This document shows positions 9,154 through 17,704 of a DNA stretch of 64,000 nt, one piece after another. Position 1 is the stretch's first letter, and each line of letters starts with the position of its first letter. The notes below the pieces were generated by a model that was not told the DNA's origin, did not search any database, and saw only the letters and a program-made list of their open reading frames with translations. The position numbers and the translations under genes are program-made. Origin of the DNA: Nonlabens antarcticus (lineage in GTDB: Bacteria; Bacteroidota; Bacteroidia; Flavobacteriales; Flavobacteriaceae); NCBI RefSeq assembly GCF_015356755.1, contig NZ_JADFCO010000064.1, positions 62,001 through 126,000 of the forward strand, written 5' to 3'.

Positions 9154-10008
9154 ATGAATATTAAAGGAACACTAATTCCTATAGGTGGTAACGAGGATAA
9201 AGGAACAGAAGAACAGGAAATCTATACTCTTGAGTTTATTGAGGAGGGAATTTTAGCGCGCGTCGTAGCCGAAACAGGTGGAACAGATGCCTGTATTGTA
9301 ATTATTCCTACTGCAAGTCAGATTCCAGTAGAGGTTAGCGAGAACTATTTAAAAGCTTTTGGTAAGTTGGGTTGTAAAAATGTTCATATTATGGATATAC
9401 GAGAGCGAGACGACTCTCTTAAACCGGAATATTTAGAATTAATGCGATCTGCAAATTGTGTCATGTTTAGCGGTGGTAATCAATCACTTATAACTCAGAA
9501 GATAGGAGGTACAGAGCTGCACGAAATTATTATGGACAAGTATAAAAACACCTCGTTCGTTATTGCTGGAACCAGTGCCGGAGCGATGTGTATGTCTGAA
9601 CAAATGATTACTGGCGGTAGTGCCAAAGAGTCATTTGTAAAAGGAGCGGTAGGTCTGGGATCAGGAATGTCCTTTATCCCAAGCTTAATAATAGACTCCC
9701 ATTTTATAAGACGCGGGAGATTTGGACGTATGGCAGAAAGTGTGGCAACATTTCCAGATCTACTGGGAATAGGTCTTGCAGAAGATACAGGACTGATTAT
9801 TAAAAATGGTAAAACTATAGAAGTTATAGGCTCAGGAATGATCATCATATTTGACCCTAGAAAGATCAAACATAACAACTTGCCTTACATAACAAAGGGT
9901 GACAATCTATCGATCACAAACATGCGAACGCACGTTTTGTCAAACGGCGATGTTTTTAATATCAAAAACCGCAAGCTTGAAATAGTTCCTGCGTCGGTAC
10001 ATAATTAA
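9154..10008 (+). CDS. cphB: Cyanophycinase
   Basis: Serine exopeptidase of the S51 class I glutamine-amidotransferase-like fold that releases beta-Asp-Arg dipeptides from cyanophycin. The 284 residues are normal for the family. The nucleophile elbow GTSAGAM places the catalytic Ser at residue 141. The N-terminal LIPIGGNEDKG and the MFSGGNQ motif (about 104-110) are family hallmarks, and DSHFIRRGRFGR follows the nucleophile as usual. There is no signal peptide, so it is cytoplasmic and acts on the organism's own polymer. It is divergent from cphA and convergent with the isoaspartyl peptidase that should split the dipeptide it releases. Confidence 0.95.
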   Translation: MNIKGTLIPIGGNEDKGTEEQEIYTLEFIEEGILARVVAETGGTDACIVIIPTASQIPVEVSENYLKAFGKLGCKNVHIMDIRERDDSLKPEYLELMRSANCVMFSGGNQSLITQKIGGTELHEIIMDKYKNTSFVIAGTSAGAMCMSEQMITGGSAKESFVKGAVGLGSGMSFIPSLIIDSHFIRRGRFGRMAESVATFPDLLGIGLAEDTGLIIKNGKTIEVIGSGMIIIFDPRKIKHNNLPYITKGDNLSITNMRTHVLSNGDVFNIKNRKLEIVPASVHN

Positions 10009-10045
10009 TGTTTTAAAAACTGATTCCAGAGAGTTTTCAAGGCAC

Positions 10046-10981
10046 TTATTCGTCCTTATATATAGATATCGTTTTGGGAGAGTTCGCTTTCGCGTAAGCG
10101 CGGTACATGCCAGCGGTATTAAATGGTAGAGATATATTGCCTTTAGCATCCACAGCAATCAAGCCGCCATCGCCCCCTAATTTCTTGATGCGGTTATGGA
10201 TGACCTCATTTGCAGCATCTTCCAACGACATATTCTTAAACTCCATCAAAGCACTAACTTCATAAGCGACAACACCTCTAATAAAATACTCGCCACTGCC
10301 GGTACAGCTCACTGCACAAGTTTCATTGTTAGCATAATTTCCAGCACCTATCATGGGACTATCGCCTATACGGCCCCATTTTTTATTAGTCATGCCACCG
10401 GTAGAAGTGGCCGCGGCTAGATTACCTTGTTGATCCATGGCTACAGCGCCAACAGTGCCAAATTTAGAATCTTTTTTTACTGAATGATCCAGCTGGAAAT
10501 TGTCACTGTCCTTTATAGCCTGCCACTGGTCATGTCTCAATTGATCAAAGAAATAATCTGGATCCTCTAAAGAATAATCTCTTGATTTTGCAAATTCCAT
10601 GGCACCATCACCTGCTAGAAATACGTGTTCACTATATTCCATCACGTCTTTAGCAAGTTGAACGGGATTTTTTATTCCCGTAATAAGAGACACTGCACCT
10701 GCGTTCAATGCCTTGCCTTCCATAATCGCCGCATCCATTTCATGAGTTCCCTGTGCGGTAAACACACTGCCTTTCCCAGCATTAAATAAAGGGGAGTCTT
10801 CCATAAAAGATACCGCAGCTGCTACAGTATCAACAGCGCTTCCACCATTTTCAAGAATTGTTATCCCATGATTTAAAGCTTGACTTAATGCCTCTGTGTA
10901 TGACTCTTCTTTTCGCTCGGTCATATGCTCCTTAAGCAACGTTCCTGCGCCGCCGTGGATAGCGATGGTATAATTTTTCAT
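10046..10981 (-). CDS. iaaA: Isoaspartyl peptidase / plant-type L-asparaginase
   Basis: Ntn hydrolase that splits beta-aspartyl dipeptides, here probably the beta-Asp-Arg released by cyanophycinase. The self-cleavage site and catalytic Thr lie in KFGTVGAVA (Thr176 counting from the chosen start). IAIHGGAG at the N-terminus and GSGEYFIRG are family motifs. I chose the ATG at 10979-10981 (MKNYTIAIHGG) over an upstream in-frame ATG at 11006-11008 because family members begin just before the HGGAG strand. There is no signal peptide, which suits a cytoplasmic role. The last coding stretch (AYAKANS) is a one-mismatch copy of the TTTCGCGAAA palindrome. The gene converges on cphB and completes a cyanophycin-use cluster. 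Confidence 0.9.
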   Translation of the reverse strand: MKNYTIAIHGGAGTLLKEHMTERKEESYTEALSQALNHGITILENGGSAVDTVAAAVSFMEDSPLFNAGKGSVFTAQGTHEMDAAIMEGKALNAGAVSLITGIKNPVQLAKDVMEYSEHVFLAGDGAMEFAKSRDYSLEDPDYFFDQLRHDQWQAIKDSDNFQLDHSVKKDSKFGTVGAVAMDQQGNLAAATSTGGMTNKKWGRIGDSPMIGAGNYANNETCAVSCTGSGEYFIRGVVAYEVSALMEFKNMSLEDAANEVIHNRIKKLGGDGGLIAVDAKGNISLPFNTAGMYRAYAKANSPKTISIYKDE

Positions 10982-11061
10982 TTTATGGGTTTTATAGTTG
11001 GCGAACATGTGTGATTTCGATGCTCGCTAAATTGATTTTTACAATGAAACCTAGTGATTTT

Positions 11062-11439
11062 CTAATCGAGTTTTATAAATTGAAGCTCTGAATCAATAAT
11101 ATCGCTTTTAGCTTTAACAACAAAAAGACTGTCCTGCACTTTTATAATATCGCAATTTATTTTCTTCCCGATCACAGAACTCACATCACCTGGGTAATTC
11201 TCAATATTAGTGTAGGTCATTTCATAACTGCAGTCAGAAGTCCATTTGATGGAAGAAGTCACAACAATATTATTCACAGGGTTCGTTTCTATTTGTGAGG
11301 TCTCTGTTCTCACGATAATTTCAGGTCTGCTTCCACCTGTATAGATAAAATTTCCTGTTTTTAAATCTGAACAATCATTTTCTTGGGAGCAACTAACTAA
11401 GGTTAATACTAGCATCGCTGATAAATACAAATACTTCAT
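11062..11439 (-). CDS. Putative lipoprotein, unknown function
   Basis: Protein of 125 residues with a short hydrophobic signal and a lipobox ending LVSC (Cys17), so probably lipidated and carried to the periplasm or outer membrane. The mature part has two further Cys (in NDCSD and SDCSY) and is rich in beta-strand-like Val/Ile/Thr patterns. I do not recognise a family. It lies alone between the isoaspartyl peptidase and an AraC regulator, all on the minus strand with modest gaps, so co-transcription is possible but not shown. Confidence 0.6.
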   Translation of the reverse strand: MKYLYLSAMLVLTLVSCSQENDCSDLKTGNFIYTGGSRPEIIVRTETSQIETNPVNNIVVTSSIKWTSDCSYEMTYTNIENYPGDVSSVIGKKINCDIIKVQDSLFVVKAKSDIIDSELQFIKLD

Positions 11440-11463
11440 AAACTGACTTAAGCTGGGTATTAA

Positions 11464-12300
11464 TTAAAATTCATTTTTTCTATACTCTAGAGGAGTTCTT
11501 CCGGTTTGTTTCTTAAAAAATTTAGAGAAATGGCTAGGTTCGCCATATCCTAAATCGTAAGCGATTTCCTCTGCAGTCATTTCTGAATTTCGCAATAAGC
11601 GTTTTGCCTCTAATGCGATGCGTTCGTTAATGACTTTAAGTGGAGATTTTACATCATGTTTTCTGAAAAAATTCGACAGTGTTTTGGGAGACTTAAAAAG
11701 TAAATCGGCATAGTCTGCTACTTGATGTTTTTCTTTAAAATGCTGCTCTACTAGAATGTTGAATTTTCTTATCAAATCTACCTGCTTAGTACTAAGGTTT
11801 TCTTGATGTCGATCTGTTTTAATCAATCGAGTTGCTGTTATCAACATACGCTTGAGCATTGCACGCAACATTTCACCTTGAATGTGATCCTTATTCTCGA
11901 ATTCTTCTTGAAAGAGCACCAGCATAGCACTCATACTATTTTGCTCTCTCAATAAAAGATCAACCACAGGTGCGTTTGAAGAACCATAAAACAGGAGCCC
12001 TAAACAAGAGACTTCCGCATCTTGATTTTGAATACAGTAGAACTCTCTATTAAATATATAGGAAATCAGACCATAATTGTCTTTCGGTATATTGACAATA
12101 TTATCTGGTGTACAAAATAACACCTGATTTGCTTTGAGAATTACATCATAGCCATCTACGGTTAATTCTTGTTCGCCAGAAACACACCACACTATTTTAT
12201 AAAGGTCCTTTTCGGTTAATAAATGAAGCGATGGACCGCACTGAAAACTAGTGACGATAAAAATTCCCTCATCTCTAATATTGTGATAATCGAGTTTCAT
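11464..12300 (-). CDS. AraC family transcriptional regulator
   Basis: DNA-binding regulator of 278 residues. The N-terminal half (about 1-150) looks like a cupin-type sensing domain with strands such as KIVWCVSGEQELTVDGY. The C-terminal 100 residues hold two helix-turn-helix units, the second with the family signature AEEIAYDLGYGEPSHFSKFF followed by a GRTPLEYRK end. No ligand can be read from the sequence. It is followed 24 nt later by a small lipoprotein gene and preceded by a rhodanese gene, neither an obvious target. Confidence 0.88.
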   Translation of the reverse strand: MKLDYHNIRDEGIFIVTSFQCGPSLHLLTEKDLYKIVWCVSGEQELTVDGYDVILKANQVLFCTPDNIVNIPKDNYGLISYIFNREFYCIQNQDAEVSCLGLLFYGSSNAPVVDLLLREQNSMSAMLVLFQEEFENKDHIQGEMLRAMLKRMLITATRLIKTDRHQENLSTKQVDLIRKFNILVEQHFKEKHQVADYADLLFKSPKTLSNFFRKHDVKSPLKVINERIALEAKRLLRNSEMTAEEIAYDLGYGEPSHFSKFFKKQTGRTPLEYRKNEF

Positions 12301-12332
12301 GCCTTAAAAATAAGTAATTAGGCAAGATAACC

Positions 12333-12638
12333 TCATTTGTTAGCGATCTGCTTCTTGACGTTTTTAATACCGCCGGCATTGACAACTTTAAATCCATTTG
12401 CTTTTAATTGTGCTGTCGCAATAGCACTGCGTCCTCCCATTGCGCAGTAAACGATGACAGGCTTGCTTTTATCAACTTCTGACATGCGCTGGTCAATGGA
12501 TTGCACCGGAATATTTTTAGATGTTTGTAGGTGTCCAGTGTTGAATTCAGAAGACGTACGAACATCTAGTAGCGTAGCACCTTGATCGAGGTACTTTTTA
12601 ATTTTGCGATTCTTACTGTTATTAAAAATTCCAAACAT
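12333..12638 (-). CDS. Single-domain rhodanese-like protein
   Basis: Rhodanese domain of 101 residues, a fold that carries a persulfide on an active-site Cys. The active loop is VIVYCAMGGRSA with Cys65, and the domain starts with the conserved LLDVRTSSEFNTGHL. It has no signal peptide, so is probably a cytoplasmic sulfur carrier or sulfurtransferase of the PspE/GlpE type. The physiological acceptor cannot be inferred. It precedes the AraC gene by 32 nt on the same strand. Confidence 0.87.
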   Translation of the reverse strand: MFGIFNNSKNRKIKKYLDQGATLLDVRTSSEFNTGHLQTSKNIPVQSIDQRMSEVDKSKPVIVYCAMGGRSAIATAQLKANGFKVVNAGGIKNVKKQIANK

Positions 12639-13007
12639 ATATAGGGTCTAATCTTGTTGCTAGCAACTTAGGGAGATTGCTTTTTGATTGAGGCATGAAA
12701 GTTAAAAAAGGCTACTCTCCTGCCGCTCAATGGTAGTCGAAATGATAAGGTGTTCCTTAATTAACGTTACTTCGAAAATTCTTTTTTAATTCTTACAATT
12801 GACTTTTCAAACATTAAAACCATAGAGGTTTAACTACAATCTGATTGATGGTGAAAATTTGCTTTGACTATGCACGAGTCAAACGGTAGATGTTGTTTTT
12901 AGCTCATATTGAGATCACAATTTATCATTTGCAACAAATTTCAGTAATAAATTCAAAAACAACATCATTTTAATACTGAAGAAGGAGCTGCATTTGTTAA
13001 ATGATAA
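12639..13007. other. Intergenic region with a degraded repeat
   Basis: About 370 AT-rich bases. At 12722-12746 there is a degenerate match to the TGAGCGnAGTCGAAGTG repeat (CTCAATGGTAGTCGAAATG). No coding frame or RNA gene is evident. Confidence 0.45.
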
Positions 13008-14660
13008 TTACTCAAGCAGTTCTTCAATCTCTTCTACCAATAACCATTCTTCAGGGAAATTTTCTAAAATCTCAACTTTTAGTTTCTGGAGCAACGGTTC
13101 ATTGATTTTATCCTGCTCGCGATAATCACGGATTTTTTGATATAACCCATGAACAGCCTGCTCTCTTTTAGAAGGCTTGGGTTTCATCATTTTATCATCG
13201 CTTTCATGAAATACCAGGTCAAAACTGTGGTAATCTGCTGGGCCTGCATAAGCGCTAACGATCTCTTTCCCTACAGCGAGATGAAGAATACCGTCTGCAG
13301 GCGAGAATAGAATTTCGTCTTGGTAGGTAACGGTACAATCTGTAAACTGGATAAGCATGAGTTTACCGTTCACATTACGCATGCCGGTAACATTTAGTCC
13401 TTCAACGCGTATGCCGCTTTCATAGGTGAATTCTATACGCTCGTTATCATAAAAATTATATGCTTGCAAATCACGTGGCCCCATATCTTCAATAGCAAGA
13501 TTGATTCCCTTCAGTTTTCCAATAGGAGATAGAAACCCCTTGTTATGAGTAGCTACACCATGACTAATTAATTCTTTCTCCCTATAAGCTAAAGCCGATT
13601 TCCCGCTGGTTTCAAAATAAATAACTTCATTGTCCTCATTTTTTATCATGCGGGTAAAGACTCCAGAAACCTGCAAGCCCGTACTCAACTCTATCGTCCC
13701 TAGGCTTTTTGAATTGATGAGCTTTTGGAGTCCTCGATGGCCACCTTTGCGCACTGCCATAGTATTTGCAAACTCTTCCAACACCTCGCTCAAATGAGCA
13801 AAATCTGGAGTAACGTAAAGATGAGGTTGCTTGCTGGTAATATCAAAATCTTGATAAGCAGCATCAATGGTATAAGGACGTTTTTCCACGGCTGGATCTA
13901 AGCAGCTTTTACTTTCACCTATGCTAGAAAGCAAGCCAGCACCATAGAGTTTAGGCTTTTCTAGTGTTCCCACAAGACCGTATTCCACAGTCCACCAGTG
14001 TAGATTTCTAATTAAAGACATTTCACTGGGTTCTACTTTTTTATTTTGAAGGCGCTCAATCTCTGCTTCCGCATTTTTGATTTTTTCTTCAAGTGTTTGG
14101 TTTTTTTGCTCGCTGCGTATTTCTTTTAAAATTGAAATCTCGCGCACCGCTTCATACATCTCATGGTCGTGGGAACTGGAAATTGCCTTGCTACCTATTT
14201 CACCAAAACGCCTGAGATATTCCGCATAATCTGGGCTGGCAATAATGGGAGCGTGACCTGCCGCTTCATGGATAATATCTGGGGCAGGAGTGTACTCGAT
14301 ATTTTCCAGCTTCCGAATATCTGCCGCAATCACTAAAATTTTAAATGCCTGAAACTCCATAAAAGCTGCTGGTGGTATGAATCCATCAACAGCAACCGCA
14401 GCCCATCCTATTTCTTTTAGGATACGGTTCATCCCATACATTGACGGAATTTCATCAACAGATATTCCGGTTTTTTTCAATCCATCCAGATAGGAGTTAT
14501 GTGCAACTTTGGAAAGGAATTCTACATTTTTATGCATCACATGACGCCACACGGCTTGATCTTGTGCAGTGTACAATTCATAATTCTGCGGTTTGATAAA
14601 CTGCTTCAAATGAGGTGGCAAACGATCAATTAATGGGTTCGTTTCTATGTTCTTTGTCAT
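13008..14660 (-). CDS. Aromatic amino acid hydroxylase (phenylalanine 4-monooxygenase type)
   Basis: Pterin- and iron-dependent hydroxylase that probably converts Phe to Tyr. The iron-binding motif DIIHEAAGHAP gives His131 and His136, and the third ligand Glu lies in the DYAEYLRRFGE stretch. The protein is about 550 residues, longer than the 260-300 of the usual bacterial PhhA, with an extra C-terminal domain of about 200 residues that is typical of the Bacteroidota version. I start at the ATG 14658-14660; an in-frame TTG two codons upstream is less likely. A TetR gene is divergently placed 144 bp away. The substrate (Phe rather than Trp or Tyr) is inferred. Confidence 0.85.
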   Translation of the reverse strand: MTKNIETNPLIDRLPPHLKQFIKPQNYELYTAQDQAVWRHVMHKNVEFLSKVAHNSYLDGLKKTGISVDEIPSMYGMNRILKEIGWAAVAVDGFIPPAAFMEFQAFKILVIAADIRKLENIEYTPAPDIIHEAAGHAPIIASPDYAEYLRRFGEIGSKAISSSHDHEMYEAVREISILKEIRSEQKNQTLEEKIKNAEAEIERLQNKKVEPSEMSLIRNLHWWTVEYGLVGTLEKPKLYGAGLLSSIGESKSCLDPAVEKRPYTIDAAYQDFDITSKQPHLYVTPDFAHLSEVLEEFANTMAVRKGGHRGLQKLINSKSLGTIELSTGLQVSGVFTRMIKNEDNEVIYFETSGKSALAYREKELISHGVATHNKGFLSPIGKLKGINLAIEDMGPRDLQAYNFYDNERIEFTYESGIRVEGLNVTGMRNVNGKLMLIQFTDCTVTYQDEILFSPADGILHLAVGKEIVSAYAGPADYHSFDLVFHESDDKMMKPKPSKREQAVHGLYQKIRDYREQDKINEPLLQKLKVEILENFPEEWLLVEEIEELLE

Positions 14661-14791
14661 GTTCAATTAATATGTATCAAAGCTACTTTAAATAATCATC
14701 AAGCAGTGGAAGTGAGTAAGAGGTTGTAAAGAATTAATGTCACTATTTTAATAGCCTAAACCTATAATATCCTATAGAATTTCTTTAATGA

Positions 14792-14799
14792 TACCTTTG
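14792..14799 (+). promoter_or_regulatory. Possible -7 element of the tetR gene
   Basis: TACCTTTG matches TAnnTTTG and ends only 5 nt before the tetR ATG, which would give a nearly leaderless transcript. The -33 element is not convincing. Confidence 0.4.
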
Positions 14800-14804
14800 C
14801 AGTA

Positions 14805-15371
14805 ATGACAAAACGTAAAAATCAAATCATTACCACTGCGGCAGCACTTTTTAAAGCTCGCGGTTACAGTGCCGTGACCATGAGAGACCTTGCGGCATCT
14901 ATGGATATGAAAGCAGCAAGTTTATACAATCATATCTCTGGAAAACAAGAGATCTTGACTCATTTAATTCTTGAAGTTGCCCATAAGTTTACAAAGGGGA
15001 TGAATTCCATTGTGTCTGATGGCGATTCCGCTTTCGCGAAAGCGGAAAAACTTATAGCATTACACATAGAAATTGCCATCCTGCATTCTGACGCACTCGC
15101 GGTATTAAACACCGACTGGATGCATCTGGAAGGAGCAGATTATGATGAATACATCGCTTTGCGCAAAGGATATGAACAGGATTTCAAAAAGATTTTACAG
15201 CAGGGAATTCTAGCTGGCGAGTTTAAAAACCTACATGTGGAAACCATACTTTTCAATTTGCTCAGCACATTGCGATCCATCTACCTATGGATACCAAAAA
15301 AATCAGCTACCGAAGTAGCTGATCTTAAAAATGAATTACCTGAAATTCTTTTAACGGGAATCAGAAATTAA
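14805..15371 (+). CDS. TetR/AcrR family transcriptional regulator
   Basis: Repressor-like protein of 188 residues. The N-terminal 50 residues hold the TetR helix-turn-helix, with ALFKARGYSAVTMRDLA and the recognition region MKAASLYNHISGKQEIL. The C-terminal ligand domain does not identify an effector. The start is the first ATG, 5 nt after a -7-like element. Residues in the linker after the DNA-binding domain (SAFAKAEK) are encoded by an exact palindromic repeat copy. It is divergent from the aromatic hydroxylase and overlaps the convergent ene-reductase by 4 nt, so either neighbour may be its target. Confidence 0.88.
   Translation: MTKRKNQIITTAAALFKARGYSAVTMRDLAASMDMKAASLYNHISGKQEILTHLILEVAHKFTKGMNSIVSDGDSAFAKAEKLIALHIEIAILHSDALAVLNTDWMHLEGADYDEYIALRKGYEQDFKKILQQGILAGEFKNLHVETILFNLLSTLRSIYLWIPKKSATEVADLKNELPEILLTGIRN
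15030..15043. repeat. GCTTTCGCGAAAGC palindrome, copy 3 (inside tetR)
   Basis: Exact copy, extended to an 18-bp palindrome at 15028-15045. In the gene it reads SAFAKA. Confidence 0.9.
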
Positions 15372-16480
15372 TTATTTTTTTCTTGCTCTAATGTAGGGTA
15401 ATCAGTGTAACCTTCAAGTCCTTGAGAGTAAAAAGTATCCTGATTCCAGTCAGCAGTTTTTGCTTTAAGTTCAAAACGGTGAACTAGATCTGGGTTTGAA
15501 ATATATAATTTCCCATAAGCTACAAGATCTGCATTTCCTTCCTCAATAACTTTATTACCAGACTCACGGTCAAATTGGTTATTGATCATCAAATTTCCTT
15601 TATAGATAGGACGGTAGTGTTTTGCTATGTCATCTACTAAGAAATCAATATCGCTTACATCGGTAAATGGTTCTGATAAGTGTAGATAGGAAAGGTCGTA
15701 ATCATTCAAGCGCTCGACTAGATAATCAAAAAACGGAATAGAATCTGGAGTACCTTCCAGACCGAATACTTTATTCAAAGATGGGTTTAAACGACAAGCG
15801 ATGAGGTTCTCAGGCCAGTGTTTTTTGATTTCATCCAATACTTCAAAGAAAATTCTAGCTTTATTCTCGTGACTTCCTCCATATTCATCAGTTCGCACAT
15901 TTGAATTGCTATTGAAGAATTGATGTAATAGATAACCATTAGAACTGTGGATTTCTACTCCGTCAAAACCTGCTTCTTTAGCATTTGCAGCCGCTTGTCC
16001 ATATTCTTTTACGGTTTGCGCAATTTCCTCTTTTGTCATTGCGTGAGGAGTTACTGTAGGGTGTTCTTTTCCATCAGGGCCTACCATTTGGATATTTGGA
16101 TTGATGGCACTAGGTGCCCAGGTCTCTCCATCTTCATGATAAACAGGTAAAGAATTACGACCTACGTGCCATAATTGCATAAATATTTTTCCACCTTCAT
16201 TGTGGACACTTTCTACCACTTTTTTCCATCCTGCAATTTGCTCCTTATTAAATATTCCAGCTACATAAGTGTAACCTCTTGATCTTCGAGATATTTCTGC
16301 ACCTTCAGTAATAATCAATCCAGCACCAGCGCGCTGTGTATAGTATTCTACATGTTTTTGTTCAGGAGACTGAGTTTCATTAGTAGCTCTAGAACGGGTC
16401 ATAGGTGCCATTACGACACGGTTTTTTAATTCAACTCCGCCTATGGTTATAGGCTGCAGTAGTGGTTGTGTAGTGCTCAT
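15368..16480 (-). CDS. Alkene reductase of the Old Yellow Enzyme family
   Basis: FMN-dependent, NADPH-using TIM-barrel reductase of 370 residues, NemA/OYE type, which reduces activated C=C bonds. Recognisable motifs are RVVMAPMTRSRA near the N-terminus, MQLWHVGR, and HSSNGYLLHQFFN with the paired His region used for substrate binding; DEYGGSHENKARI follows. It is presumed cytoplasmic. The gene is convergent with tetR (4-nt overlap at their stops). TetR regulators often control such reductases, but the tail-to-tail layout gives no direct support here. Confidence 0.92.
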   Translation of the reverse strand: MSTTQPLLQPITIGGVELKNRVVMAPMTRSRATNETQSPEQKHVEYYTQRAGAGLIITEGAEISRRSRGYTYVAGIFNKEQIAGWKKVVESVHNEGGKIFMQLWHVGRNSLPVYHEDGETWAPSAINPNIQMVGPDGKEHPTVTPHAMTKEEIAQTVKEYGQAAANAKEAGFDGVEIHSSNGYLLHQFFNSNSNVRTDEYGGSHENKARIFFEVLDEIKKHWPENLIACRLNPSLNKVFGLEGTPDSIPFFDYLVERLNDYDLSYLHLSEPFTDVSDIDFLVDDIAKHYRPIYKGNLMINNQFDRESGNKVIEEGNADLVAYGKLYISNPDLVHRFELKAKTADWNQDTFYSQGLEGYTDYPTLEQEKNN

Positions 16481-16626
16481 GTGTTGTTCTTTTCTACAAA
16501 GTTATTGTACATACAAGCAATTGCGGTTAACGTGGCGTTAATTGAGAAAAGTTTGCAGTTTAGAGCTGAGGATTCTAGAACTTAAATGAGCTTTGAAGCT
16601 CCCGTCAAATAGTCGTTAGTTGACGA

Positions 16627-17295
16627 TTACTGGTGTCTTTTCGCGAGTTCTTTTTCAATATCTTTTAAGGAAAATCCTTTAGCTTTAAGCAATACAAGAT
16701 AATGGTACATCAAATCGCCGGCCTCATAGATAAAGTCTTCTTCGGTTCCATTGATGGCGTCGATTACAGTTTCTACGGCTTCTTCGCCCACTTTCTGAGC
16801 AACTTTATTGATTCCTTTTTGGATCAGAGAATAGGTGTAGGAACCCTCCGCTTTATCGTCGATACGCTGGTGGATCGTTTTTTCTAGATCGGCAATCGTA
16901 AAACTTTCGTTTATTCCGCTTTTGCGAAAGCGAACTTCTTCTCCAGTTTCTGCACTATGCGGAGCCGAGGCATGGTCACTGAGCGGAGTCGAAGTGTCAA
17001 AACAGGAAACAGAACCTGTATGACAGGTTGGGCCGTGGGCATTTGCCATAACCAGAATAGTGTCTTGATCACAATCGATTTTCATATCAACCACGTCGAG
17101 ATAATTATTTGAAGATTCTCCTTTAGTCCAAAGGCGCTGCTTGCTGCGGGAGAAAAAAGTCACGCGTTTTTCTACTTTTGTTTTTTCAAAAGCTGCGGCA
17201 TTCATGTAGCCCAGCATTAAAACTTGTTTGCTGGTATTGTCTTGAACGATCACGGGTAAAAGGCCGTCGGTATTTTTATTAAAGTCAGGTTGCAT
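16627..17295 (-). CDS. hisIE: Bifunctional phosphoribosyl-AMP cyclohydrolase / phosphoribosyl-ATP pyrophosphatase
   Basis: Carries out steps 2 and 3 of histidine synthesis. The HisI part (about 1-98) holds the zinc-related motif GPTCHTGSVSC. The HisE part (about 131-222) holds EEAVETVIDAI and EAGDLMYHYLVLL. The linker at 99-130 is unusually long and is encoded by repeat DNA: one clear and one degenerate copy of the TGAGCGnAGTCGAAGTG repeat, then a one-mismatch copy of the TTTCGCGAAA palindrome (reading RFRKS). It is the last gene of the his operon; its start overlaps the PIN toxin gene by 11 nt. Both catalytic halves look intact. Confidence 0.95.
   Translation of the reverse strand: MQPDFNKNTDGLLPVIVQDNTSKQVLMLGYMNAAAFEKTKVEKRVTFFSRSKQRLWTKGESSNNYLDVVDMKIDCDQDTILVMANAHGPTCHTGSVSCFDTSTPLSDHASAPHSAETGEEVRFRKSGINESFTIADLEKTIHQRIDDKAEGSYTYSLIQKGINKVAQKVGEEAVETVIDAINGTEEDFIYEAGDLMYHYLVLLKAKGFSLKDIEKELAKRHQ
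16953..16996. repeat. Repeat family C, tandem pair inside hisIE
   Basis: CACTGAGCGGAGTCGAAGTG at 16977-16996, preceded by a degenerate copy at 16953-16976. They encode the HisI-HisE linker. Related copies lie at 18499-18518 and 18054-18073. Confidence 0.75.
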
Positions 17296-17704
17296 CGTTT
17301 TGTTCTTCTAAAAATTGTTCTGGAGTAAGCACGGGAATCAATGATTTTTTGAATCCCTTTTCATCTCTTGTTATTATGTAATCACATTTATAATCTAACG
17401 CGCTTTGGTATTGCAATGAATCCTCAAAATCTTTCCATCCGCTATTAATAGCTAATTCTGCCTGCTCTTGATCCATCGTGCAAACTTCAGTAAAAGAACT
17501 CATATTTCTAAACCGATTCGTAAAATCAAAAACATCGTGATGAGCAGCTAGAACGTAATCTGCATTTGCCATTGATAGCGGTGTTAAATAAATGATCGCA
17601 TTATTTTCTATATGGTAGGCAAATAATTTGAGCGTGGTTGCATGGTGGAATCTTGCATCAGTTAAAAGGTCGATAAGTATATTAGTATCCCAGAATATTC
17701 TCAT
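17285..17704 (-). CDS. PIN domain toxin (VapC-like ribonuclease)
   Basis: PIN-fold protein of 139 residues, expected to be a metal-dependent RNase toxin. The acidic residues expected in the active site are visible: Asp6 in FWDTNILID, the DFEDSLQY motif in the second half, and ITRDEKGF near the end. It starts at ATG 17702-17704 with an ATGA overlap with the stop of the preceding small gene, typical of toxin-antitoxin pairs, and its end overlaps the hisIE start by 11 nt. It is therefore embedded in the his operon, a most unusual place, and should be transcribed with it unless the antitoxin has its own promoter. Toxicity is inferred from family. Confidence 0.85.
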   Translation of the reverse strand: MRIFWDTNILIDLLTDARFHHATTLKLFAYHIENNAIIYLTPLSMANADYVLAAHHDVFDFTNRFRNMSSFTEVCTMDQEQAELAINSGWKDFEDSLQYQSALDYKCDYIITRDEKGFKKSLIPVLTPEQFLEEQNDAT

